Shown one piece after another: positions 11,601-23,600 of a stretch of DNA of 64,000 nt (position 1 is its first letter; every line of letters starts with the position of its first letter). Source of the DNA: Gnetum montanum (lineage: Eukaryota > Streptophyta > Gnetopsida > Gnetales > Gnetaceae). A program made the position numbers and the translations under genes. The notes below the pieces were generated by a model. That model did no database searches, was not told the origin of the DNA, and worked only from the letters and a program-made list of their open reading frames with translations. The DNA lies in NCBI GenBank assembly GCA_015680685.1, contig MNCI01015696.1, positions 130,203-194,202 of the forward strand, given 5' to 3'.

Positions 11601-14600
11601 ATGATTTCTATGATTTGATGCTTGCTTGTTGATCAATCTATGATTTCGTAATTTTCATGGATTTGAGTGTTGTTGACGTGCTTTTGACTTGTATGATTAC
11701 TAGCACCACTTGTATGCATTGGTTGAAGAATGTTTTATTTTTTTTATTTTTTTATTTGTTTGAGAAACTTTCAGCTAATGTATTAAGAACAAAAAGCCAT
11801 GAGAACTGTACAAGAAAACCATAGGGTGGGGCATGAGGAAGAAGCCACCCCCCAAATTCAGTGACGAAACAGAGTCCTAGGGTCTTCTCCCATGGCCCCC
11901 ATTACCACCAAAAAGCCCCAACCAAGATGGAACCCAGGCCAAACCAATTTGATAAAAAACGGATAACAACACACATAATGTTCTTGACCAACCAAAAAGA
12001 ACCAGACTAGAAAACAAAAGATCCAGAGGGGTCACACCCCTTAGATATACTGCAGCAGCCAAGCGCACTTGCATGTGGGCTAGAACTATGAGTGGATAAT
12101 GTCGAGCATTTTCATATGCTCCTCAGTATCAATGAATGCTGTAACTTGCTGAAAATTTTTGAATGCCTCTGCCATTTGCACTCGTGTTGCAGCATCACCT
12201 TTGCTATTGGGCTACAACTTAGCAGTGGTCTACTGGATGAACTGCTCGAGAGCTTGCCAAGAAGAGTGCCGATTAATGTTCATCATAACATAAGGACATT
12301 TCCGCTCATGTAGCCAAGTGGTAGCATTATGCTCATGTGTGTGCTGTTGTTGTTGTTGTAATTGTTTGTCCTCCAAGTGCATGTTCTCCCAATTAATGTT
12401 GAAGAATGTATTGGTTATAGGTTGAATGATCAATTATTCTTCTTTGATCTTAATCTAACTTATGTTGATGTGTATTGCAATTTATAGGATGCAAGCTAAG
12501 TAACTTAGCATATGTTAATGGAATGACAATAGGAATGTTGAGCAAAGATGGAGCTAAAAAGTTGTATTCTTGTGAGGTTACTACTATGATTATTCATGTG
12601 TTGTAGTTGCATGACCTTTATGCATCAAAATGATTTCTTAAACGTATTTGAGTGTTTCTTTGTGAAATGTGTAGATATATATATATCTATACATATAGAT
12701 ATCAATGTGGGTATCTCATGTACACTTTAATGTCTATCCATACAAGTTTTGGATCTATTATCTCTAGGTGCTACTATGCTAATGCTAATTGTTGAGCAAT
12801 CACATTTGGAAAGAAAAGATAAAGAGATTTCTTATGTTATACCTTAAGGTTTAAAACATGTATGTTTTTCTTGGCATAAGTAATTCATTTCAAATATACA
12901 TATACAAACATTGTTAAGGAACTTGACCAATGAATCAAATGGAAGGAACCTGCCCTATGAGCCAAAGCCTAACCTCTTTAGGTGGCTACATCCCCTTATT
13001 GAAGTGGGACCAACATTAGTATTTTGTGGCCTAGAGTTTCAAGATAGGCCAGAAATTGTTTCAAATTCTTGGAAAGATGTCTTCGTCAAATAACATTCTA
13101 ATTTCAACACTTCCATATTTCTTTCCTCCTTTTATTCACACACACCTTATCTTTCTTTATTCATGTGGTACCAATATTATCTAGTTTTTATTGTATCTTT
13201 GGGCCAAATATTTTGAAAGTTTCATCATCTGAAGTTCAAGTTGATGCTTTCTTCTTGTAGCTTCAGATAGCTACAACTCGTGAGAAGGACATCACCAAGC
13301 CCTTGTCTAGAGTCCTTAATATATTTTGTATGTGTGTCTCTTTTTGTGTTGGCCTTGTTGATGATGATTCTAGGGTGTCTTGACATGTTTGGGGGGTTTT
13401 TGCAGCTTATTCTGATGAGTTTAGGGGGTTTTGGGGTAAATGGGGACTTGTTTGGAGGTGTTCTGATATTATAGACCTTAAAATAAGTATCTTTATTTTT
13501 GTTCCTTCTAGGATAGACATTTCCTTTACAAGATAGGCGTCTCCCTTGGAAGATAGATGTCTACTCTGGAAGCAAGACGTCTACACTAAATGCTAGATGT
13601 CTCTTGCAACTTTTTTGCACTTGAGCAAGTTGCCTTCGTTGACCATTAGACATCAACTTTGGCAAATAATGGATATTAATTTGTAATTTTGAATGTTGGG
13701 AAGAGGAAAGGTCACATGAGAAGGTATAAATAAGTGTCCAAGGCCTGAGTTTAGGCAAGAGAGTTAAGTGAGAATTGTGGTTGCAAACAACACCTTCCTC
13801 TTGTTGTCCATTGCTCAATCCTGGCCAGTATCCTATGCACTAGCATAGACTAGGTGCAAATTTGTTGCCATGCAAAAATCGGTATTCCCAAATAGGCATT
13901 TTCTTGTCACCCTTCCCCAATTCCTAGCACCCCAGTAAGGCTTCAGTTCATACCTGTGTCAGTTTGAACAAAATGTGTAGTGGACGTTGCCCACTTGATG
14001 TGTAGACTACACGCCATGCACATTCTATGCAAGGTGCTCTTAATCACCATGGCCTATGGCATGGTGGCCTTCGTCACCAGAATAGTGTCATCCACATAGT
14101 GATTTCTGATGCACCTGATCGCCTCCACCTCCAGGCCCCTAACACCCTTCACCCTACAATATGAGTTCATGGTATCCATCACCAGAATAACAAATACAAA
14201 GATAGAGGATCACCTTGGCGTAGGGCTGTTTGGGAGGAGGAAAACTCTCACAATTGTCCATTAATATCAAAGGAGAAGGCTTCGGTACATTGCATTTGTA
14301 AGCATAAATTCACAAATTCAGGGTGGAAGCCTTTGCATAGCATTATATGGTCCAAGGAGCTCTAGTCAACGGTATCATAAGCTTTTGTGATATCTAACTT
14401 AAGGAACATACCCAAAAACATAGCATTAGAGGCTGAGTGCATTAGCTAATGTAGGAGCAAGATTTGACCTTGTATGCATTGCCCCTTGATGAACTTTGCT
14501 TGCTGGTAGCCAATTGAAGAAGCATCAATGACTATAGTTGATGGACTTGAATCTTCGTGAAAATTTGTAGTAGCATGTTACACACCCCAATAGGTCAAAA

Positions 14601-17600
14601 GTCTGCCAGCCTTGTCGAGGTGCCAACCTTAGCCAACAAAACAATTCGAGAGTAGTTGATTTTCTTCATAACCTGGCCCTAACATAGCATAATGTTGAAA
14701 GCGTCCACCATGTTGCAACAAATGTCGTCAAAAATTCCTTGAAAAATTCAATAGGCCAACCATTTGGGCTTGGAGCTTTCTGTTATTTCATACCATTAAT
14801 TACCTCAAGAACCTTGGGCTTTGTGATACATTGTAGTATTCGTTGGTTGTCTATTTGGATAATAACCCTTTGGACTGGGATTGTGATGGGGGAGGTATCA
14901 CCTTGCTTTCATATATTTTCCTAGAAATGTTGTAGTCTCCTAGCAATTTGCTTTGGATTTGTAATGTGATTTATCTCCTTCTATTGGTACTTCGATATTC
15001 TTGGCTGTCTTTGCCACATTAGTCGTTGCAAAGAAGAATCACTTGGCCAAGAAATTTCTGTAGCATGAATTTAACCAATTGGGCTAGGTGTGGAATGCAC
15101 AGTTATATAGAGGTATATTTTACTCACACTATGGCTTATAAATGAAGTATTACTTTTGCAAGATTTTTACACTTGAAAAAATACAAGGATGAGGTATTTT
15201 ATTTATTTATTCTATAAATTAGATCAAAGTCTGTTGCCTATTGTGCATTTCACAAATTTCTGTCAAATATTTTGTTCATGAAAGTTACCCTACACCAGGA
15301 AGTTGATTCTTTTTGGCCAGAGTTGGACTACATCCAAAGCTTAGTATATGCAAATTAAATGGCTAGATGTTTTTTTAACTTTATATCTTTTCTTTTCTGG
15401 TTTAGGTTATTGGATCAGAAGCATCTAAGTTAGGCCTGAAGGGTCCATGGATTACAAAGTCCTATCTTGAGTTGATAATGGAAAAGCAAGGTATAATGAA
15501 ACTGCTGTGTGAAAACTTTGGAAGATACCCTTTTTGTTATTGTTAATCTTGATTTTAGCATTTGCTTCATTAGGTTCTAATCAACAAAAGTGATCTTTGC
15601 ATTCATCCTGAATAGGTGTGCCACGAGTCAGCACTCCTCCTCTTCCTTCATCATATGTCATACCTTCACAAGTGGAGACATCAAATGTTTCTGAAAGGAC
15701 CATACTCTCTCCTCACCCAGTTCGTTTGAAGCCAATGCCTTCTCGCAAAATTTCTGATATGACTGAGCCTTGGACTAGGTCTCCTACAAAATCTGAAATG
15801 GAGCCCATAGTTGCATCATGGTGTGTCATGAAAACTCTGAACTCAGAGGAAAGTTCTGAAAAGGTATTTGCAGGTATAACCTTTCTTTGTGGTCATAGTA
15901 TTGTTTCATACAAATATTCATATTTATATAGTTCTACAAAAGTCTTAGTTTTCTCTCATGAAACATTTGCAGATTCTTCTGGTTTCAGGGATACGGTTCA
16001 GCTTGTACCCATGCCTGATTCTTTTGATTTGGATAGGGGCTTACTGCTTGCTGTGCAAGCCATTCAGGCAAGTTGAAAGTGATTTAGCATAGTTTCAGAT
16101 CACAAATGATGTTTAGATATTGTCTTTAAATTTTACTGATGGGGTTATGTTTTAAACATTCTACAGACGTTACTTGATGCCAAAGGTGTTCCTGTGATTG
16201 TAGGCATTGGTAATGTGCTGCTATGGTTTTTGTTCTGTTTTATATTAATAGCTTAATCCATCAACAAATGAGAATTAAATCAATGATCTGTTATTTCGTA
16301 GGAATGCTTTACGCTGGAATTCCTTTTTTTCATTTGTGAGCTAGCCTTGTATATTGTAATAAGAAAATTCAAAGCATGTATATAGTGTTAGTATGATAAC
16401 TTATTAAAATGTTATGGGTGATGTAAGAACCAGTCAGCAAACTAACAATCATTTGCAAATTTGCCATGCAATATATGGATACGAGCTGTCTGCAGATCCT
16501 GTTTACCTACATCAGGAAATTATGGTGTCCACATATATATTCGTTTAACCTAATTAAGGTGTAAACTTATCGTTTAATGAGATAGTTCATGTACTAAATA
16601 ATTTTTTTGGTATGGTGTTTGTATTTATAAGTGATTAGAGCACTATTATTATCATTATCATGAAAACATGGCTTCGTGCTGTGATGCCCAAAAAGATTGA
16701 CTTGGGAAATTTTAAACTCTAACTTACTGTCATTATTACATTTCATTTCTATTAGTGTTAATTTGTTTTCACAAAATCTCACTGAAAACAAAGATAATGT
16801 TATTGCTACAAAAATCTTAACAGTAGAGGTGCTTCTATGAAGGACAATTGTGGCTGAACAGATGGGGTATTGATAATATTGATGGAATACGAAATTCAGA
16901 ACAAGCTTGGAAACTTGTTACAGAAAATTCTAGAGAGATGTAAAAATGAGACATAAAAATTAAAAAAAAAAGTTTCAAATTTATTGGAAAGATATTAGAA
17001 GTGGTAGAGATGATGAAACAAAATATCTACATTCAACAATTTCAATATCCATGAGAGTACTACTTAGTAGCTTAAGAATGGGATCAGACCATCTCCAAGT
17101 TGAAATTGAAAGATGGAACAATAAGCAGCATGAAGATAGAATATTCTGATTGTGTTTATTGCAAGTAGCAGAAGAACAACATGTAATGTTAGAATGTTGC
17201 GGAACAGATTTCTTTAAAAGAAAATGACAAATCTCTAGTAAGTCTTTATATGAGCTATTCAAGCTACTGGTGTTAGTCCTAGGGAATTTTACATAAAACA
17301 TGTTCAAATTACATGAATATTGGACTTAAATACTGTACTTAGGATTTATTGCTCCTGATTTATTTTCCACAAGTTCATTTATCTAATAGATCCTTAGGGT
17401 TTAGATAGATGTAATAAAGTATCAATTTCAGTTTCAGTTTCATTATTATGAAATGACAGTTGTATGGTAGGCTAAAAGCAATACCTTCTAAATATTCCAT
17501 TCAGTTAAAATTGTGAAAGTTTGTTGGCTTCAGAAAGCTAAGAAAAAAGAGGAAAATTTTTTAAAAAAATTAAGAAGAAAAGAATTTAAAAAATATTGCT

Positions 17601-20600
17601 TCTGTCCATCCCTCATTATGTTTCAAGGAGTGGTAAGAGTAGGAGACATGATGACCTTAAAAGATACAAGATGCCAAAGAAGGCAAGTAACAAGGCTAAA
17701 CCTAATGTTTTTGAAGCCTTTTATAAGAAGCTAGGAACTAAGGAAGTTGAGGAATTGATTTACTTGCTCGTCAAGATTCAAAACAAGAAGAAGAAAATCA
17801 TTGACTATATTATATGTATTAAGCCTAATGACAAAAAGCATTCTTGCTATAAATAGATTCTGGCTATAAATCATACATCTTAAATAGCATTCAAATATCC
17901 AATAAGAATATCAGTTGAGGAATTGATTTACTTGCTCAGCTAGGAGGCCTTGTAGTCCATCATGTTACAGAAAGGGTTTGATTTGCAGTTCATCTGCCTG
18001 TGCATCCACATGCAGTCCTCGACCGACTTTTCCTTTGATGTGGTGGGGGGTGGGGGGGCGTTTATGGGGCCTCTCCTCCCCTGGGCGGGGATTGAGGCAA
18101 GGGGACCCGCTCTCGCCCCTCCTTTTCATCATTGCCATGGACTTAATGCAGCATTACTGCAGCACCTCGGGGGTGGACGGTTTAAACATTGCCGGCGTGG
18201 CATGCCGGACCGAACACTATGCGGACGGTACGATGTTGCTCAGTAGAGCAACGGTCCCACAGGCACGGTGCATCAACGTTGCCCTGTCCCGTCTTGCGGC
18301 CGAGGTGGGGTTGGAAATCAATCGAACCAAATCCTCCGCCCACTTCCTTAATGTGGATGCTGAGGTTAAAAATTGGGCGATACACATCCTGAATATCCTG
18401 CCAGGCACGTATAGCGACACATATTTGGGCATCCCCCTATTCAGATGGGGACAGACCACGGCGTGGGACCCGCTGCTCGAAAAAATCGAGAGAAGAATGA
18501 GCCATTGGGCAAACAGATTCCTTAGTCACGAAGGGTGTCTGTTGGTGGCCACTAGAATCCTCACGGCAATCGCGCTGTTCGTGGCGACCATGGCCACCCC
18601 TCCGAACGCGGCCATCTCTGCGGTTAATACTCTCGTCTGTACCTTCGTTTGGTAGGGGGGCAAGGGGGGGGGCACAGAATTCATTTGGTCCGCCGGAGCA
18701 GGTAGCGCGCCCCCCAAGTGCAGGGGGCTTGGGGATCACATCCTTCGAGGATGAGTTGATGATCGGGCAACAACGGTTACTGCTCCGATTTTCGCTTCCC
18801 CAGGGAGAACCGATCCCCTGGATCCGAATCATAAAAGCCAAATATCTGCTTTGGGTTTCGGGGGCGCGGGGTTCGAGGCTGTGGCAGGGGCTCTGCCGGC
18901 ATGCACGCACAATGCAGACCTTGGGTTGGGGTAGCCTCGAGCCGCGGGCCCTCCTGATGACCAAGTACCCTTGGATGGACGGCTGGCGGCAGATATGGCA
19001 GGGACGCCTGCCCGAAAAAATTAAATTCTTCCTGTGGCTCCTAAAAAACGATGCGCTGCCGGTACGGGCCCTGTTGCATCGGCGCAGGATCCTAAGCACT
19101 GCAACGTGTCCTGCATGCGGTGCCGAGGCGGAAACAACGCTGCATTTCGCGACGGAGTGCCCCCCCCGCCGAGATGCCTCACGGGCGACTCCCAAGCCAC
19201 GCTACTTTTATGGGTAGCGTGGAAGGCACGGAACAATGCCATTTTCCAGCAGCAACAGCGCCCCCTTCCGCAGCGTTTGGTCTCCCAGGTTGTTGCGGCG
19301 TGGAAAGAAATCAAGGTAACCATGGGAAAAATGCCCACTTTCGAGCCGGACTGCACCGTGTTCCAGGTGGACGAGGTGCTTTGGCAGTTGGTGATCCAGT
19401 GTGGTTGGTCTGAGCCTCTACAGCGGCTGGTCGGGGACCCTGATCTGGCAGATGACGCGTTTTTCTCCAACTGGTCAATGACCGTACCTTCTTTTGCGGG
19501 CACGAAATCTGGGTCAATGAATCCTCGATTGCCAGCTGTCTGGGGGCCCCGATCGCGGGGGAAATCCTCTTGCCCTCTACCCGTGGGCTGGAGGATGCAG
19601 AGCTGTTCTTCGATGGGCCCATCCCCTGGACTCAGAGCCGCCAGGTCCCCAGATCTTCTCTGCCGCGCTTATGGGCCCGGGGAACTGATTTGATTGAGCG
19701 CTATTTCGTCCAATCTAGCAACGCTTCCAAGCTGCAGGGCCTTCACTTTGCCTTCCTGCGTTGTCTCAGGTTGGGTAGCCCGGTCAACCTCCCCCACTTC
19801 TTTAAAGAGACCCTTAAGCTCAAGCGCCGCGGCCGCCACTCTGGTCTGATTTTGGTGCTCTGGCGGGGGGCGGGGGGAGGGGGGTTGCCCCCCTCGCCCT
19901 CTGCCCCCCCGTGGGGGGTCTCCTCGGAGTGCTCCCCTTCGGCTAGGCCGCTGGCTGAGGCGGCACTTGGGCTAGGGAGTAATTGGCCCCGTTGGGGTTC
20001 CCAGGTTCCGTGGGGGTGGAGGCCCACGCGGACGAGGCGCTCCCCTGAATGCTCGATTTCCCCCCCGTCGGAGGCGTCTGACCAAAGAAACTGGGATGAG
20101 GAGCTTCAGCAGGCTACGCAACAAGTAGCGGACAAGGTGCGGGAAGAGTGGGAGGCCAAGTGGAACGAGGCCCTCACGCAGGCTTGGGCCAACATTGAGG
20201 CCCAGGTCACGGAGCACGAGCAGGAGTCGTCAGGCAGCAGGAGCTCCTTGCTGAGGCTGCCCGGGTCCGCCTCATCGACGAAATCATGGCCCAGGTTCGG
20301 GAGGAGCTTACGTAGGAGGCGGCTGACCAAAGACGGCGCGAGCTGGAGGCGCGGGTGGCGTAGGAGGGCCTCCAGGAGAAGGAGGCCCAGCGGCAGAAAC
20401 AGCTTGACCGTGCCCACGGGCATAATGCCCGGCAATGGCTGCGGGAGGGGCGATGCTCATACCTTATTATGGGCATTAACTGCGAGAGCTCCTGGGCGGA
20501 GCTCAGACGGCACATCTGCCGGACCTCGGCACGGTACCACCTTGATGCCGGGGCTTCGCAAGAGGACAGGGGTAGGCGGGAGTCGCTTATGCAGGGCCTC

Positions 20601-23600
20601 CAACAGGCGGCCGATTTTGTGGATACGGAGGATCACCGGAACGCTCTCGATATCCTCCATGAGCTGGAACGCCCCAACTGCGCCTGCCGACGGTTGCCGA
20701 CGCACCCGTAAGGGGTGGTACTCTGTTGGGGGTTGCCCCCCCCGGTCAGCTTTGTGGGTTTTTGGGTTGTTGGGGGGGTGCCCCCCCCTCTTGGTGGTGT
20801 TTGGGGGGTCGCCCCCCCCCCCCCCCCCCCCCCCGCGGCGGGTGTTTTGACTTTTCTCTGTTTTGACCGTCTCACTCGCAGTTCCTGTGGTTCGGGGGTC
20901 CTCCCCTCTCGGTTGGACCTTCCCATGTGGCCCACTGCTTGTAAGCGCATGTAATCTTTGTAACATACTTTAGCTATTTTAATATAATCCCGACCTCTTT
21001 CTCAAAAAAAGATGTATGATGAAACCACCACCCGAGTTTGTATTGTTTGTGAAGATATTTCAAATTTTTCCATGAAGGTAGGGCTACACCAAGGATATGC
21101 TCTAAGCCCTTGTTTGTTTGCCATTATTATGGATGAGTTGACTAAAGAAATATAAGATGAAATCCCTTGATGTATGTTCCGTGTATGTGATATTGTGATT
21201 GTGGAAAAGTCTAAGGAAGCCTTGGCTATGAAAATGAAGACTTTGAAAATAATCATAGGATCAAAGGGATTATGGATTGGTAGAAGTAAACTAGAATACA
21301 TGAAGCACATTTTTTGTGGAAAAGCAAGTAACAAGGATATAAAGATTACAATTCAAGACCAAAATGTAGGCATAGTAAGCAATTCAAATACTTGGGATCA
21401 CTTGTGAAAATGGATAGTGGGATTAACAATGATGTGAAAAATAAAATTCAATGAAGATAGATGAAATGGTAAGAAGCTAGTGTGTGCTTTACAATAAGGA
21501 ATTCCTGTTAGGTTGAACGGAAAGTTCTACAAAATAATTACTAGATTTGCAATATTATACTTTCCCAAACCAATTTTGGGCCACAAGACCTCTATTGAAA
21601 CACTCTAGAATCTATTTTCCATAATTATCCATATACAAATTAGAAATTAAAGTGGATAGAGATGAACCAGTAGGCACATCTTTTATCTATTCATAAACTT
21701 CATTATTGTATTTAAAATAAATTTTTTGAGGAAAAGCTTGATAAAAGAGCACATATGACTATCCAAACTCATCATATATATCACATCTACCATCTTATTT
21801 AAAAGAATCATAATTACCTCATCCTAGGAATCAGTTGTGAGAGCTTCTGGGGTGAGCTCAGGCACCATATCCACCGAACCTCGGTGCAGTTTCATCTTGA
21901 TGGGGGAGCTTTGTCGGCGGACCGGAACAGGCGGGAGTCGGCCATGCAGGGTATCCAGTAGGCTGCCAGTTTCATGGACACAGAAGACCACCGAAACACT
22001 TTGGACCTTCTCCATGAGCTGGAGCGCCCACACTGCGCTTGCCATCAGCTGCCGACGAACCCCTAGGCGGGGGGGTGTCTCGAACCGTGGACGACGTTCG
22101 GCCCCTCCCCCCTGACACTATCGAAGGGTGCCCCCCGCCCCCGTTTCTNACTGATGACCCACAATTTGTATTCTCCTGTACTATATTTCTTTCTTTCTCA
22201 GTAATATACTCCCGAATATTCTCTCTCTCTCTCTCTCAAAAGAAAAAAAGAAAAAAGAATCATAATAAAGTGAGATAGATATCAAAGCCAACCAAAATAT
22301 CATTATTGTCAATATAATTTTTTTTAATAAAACTAACAAAATGTCTAGAGTTTTTATAAAAAAGAGGGTTTACCTACAAGTTGACCTAACAATTAGCCAA
22401 GTATTTAGGAAGAAGACAAGTAGGAGAGTGTTGATATTATTAGCAGTAGGATGTAGAGGAATGTTTTTCTTGTGAAACTTTGAAAGTTTATAAATGCAAG
22501 GGATAAAACAATAAGAAGGTAGCAACAGTTTATAATTTTATCATCTAAGATTTGAATTTAACACTGATTTTTTTTATACTTATATGTAAGGTCTATAGAT
22601 AACGTTTAGCTGCCAAATGTTAAGGGTTTTATCATAATTTTAGCCCTAGTGATTCTGTTTATAGTTTACTATTAATGCTCCGCTTCAATCTTTGTAGTCA
22701 GACCATCTTCATCCAATGCTTTGGTGCAGCACTCCTGTCCTACAATTCTACTGATCGTTGTTACACACACAGTCACCACTGTTTGATATTGACCCATTCA
22801 CATCTATAATTGCAGAAAAGATAAAATTCATTTACATTGCCGCCTTCATTTCCTGTGCTTAACCAAGTATACGTTTATTTCAATTGGCCTGTTAAGTGTT
22901 AAAAGAACCCAATGCACCTGTTCTCTAGTGATGCTGCACTAGATGCCATCTGCCAAATGGTTAAAACAGTAAAGAACACATTTATTGGGAGCTCAGGGGT
23001 GCATTCTTCAAGTCACTTTGAATTACTTCAGCAGCTCATTAAAAGCTTTTTTTCTCCTCATTCATTTAGTTGGTGAATATTGCACATTGCTCATTTCAAG
23101 TTTTCAATTGCAAACCATTGCCAAGTATTCAAGTTCAAGTTAGCAAGCATGGTATTGGTTATGACATTGATTGTGATCATGTTGATATTATAGATAAAAT
23201 TATTGCAGAGGATGAGGAGGAAGCTAGGCAAAGACAAAGAACTAACATTCTAAATAGGGTAGGAAAAATGAGAAAAGGAAAAGAAAAGGAGGAATTTGTA
23301 TGTTTGTTAATGTTTTGAACTTTTAAAATGCTAGCAATGGTGATTTGATATATTAGATGTTGTAGCTTACATTTGAAATCTTTTGGAATATATATGGGAG
23401 TATAAACAATGAATTTATGATGGTGTTCATACTTGATGCAATGTTGTTATATTAATGTGTTTAGAAATTTCTATTTTGAATTTGAATATATTGTTCTTTT
23501 TAATGGTTTTTCAAATTTTTTGTTTTCTTAATTGCATATACTTTTGAAAATGATCAAAAATTCAATATTTTTATGATGTTTTTTAATATAATGTTTCCAT

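Larger units (their letters stand above)
17940..21009 (+). mobile_element. LINE C: 5'-truncated GC-rich LINE, the best copy of the extended ORF2 tail
   Basis: It starts inside RT near 17940-17961 and ends in an A-tract at 21003-21009 after the family 3' end (TATAATCCCGACCTCTTTCTC). Order: RT palm and thumb (17961-18700), zf-RVT (18729-19200), linker, Transposase_32-like (19440-19870), Gly/Pro linker, coiled coil (20091-20440), J-like tail (20454-20711) with a proper stop, and a 3' UTR holding a long C homopolymer (20813-20834). It is inserted within an RTE LINE. No target-site duplication could be found. Confidence 0.85.
17500..21670 (+). mobile_element. RTE-clade LINE, two parts interrupted by LINE C
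   Basis: The left part (17500-17940) encodes PNVFEAFYKKLGTKEVEELI then YLLVKIQNKKKK, and the right part (21003-21670) encodes KDMYDETTTRVCIVCEDISN, FSMKVGLHQGYALSPCLFAI, IMDELTK and KGLWIGRSKLEYMKH...KFYKIITRFAILYF. These match the plant RTE reverse-transcriptase pattern (YEGLYxxLGTKEGEKxIYxLAK; MYDGATTSVRT...VGLHQGSALSPYLFALVMDELT). About 250 residues of RT that should lie between the two parts are missing; LINE C sits in that place. Stops are frequent. Confidence 0.75.

Noticed and set aside
12672-12702. Possible regulatory hairpin in the (TA)n palindrome
   Set aside because: Simple AT dinucleotide repeat; palindromy is expected for TA repeats.
15618-16076. Reading 15616-16076 as a single exon
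   Set aside because: The frame stays open through the 99-bp intron, but the residues between VFA and DSSGF do not belong to the family, and the gtataa donor and tttgcag acceptor restore the expected join.
20469-20711. The J-like tail as a separate captured host exon
   Set aside because: No splice sites, present at the same place in all copies and before a common 3' UTR; it is part of the LINE.
20633-20966. Minus-strand frames with long Gly runs opposite the LINE C 3' UTR
   Set aside because: Produced by the C homopolymer and neighbouring CCCC tracts. No conserved motif.
23070-23318. Possible host exon with an acidic and basic end
   Set aside because: No splice-compatible phase with the neighbouring exons and no match to the family between exons 5 and 6, which already join perfectly.
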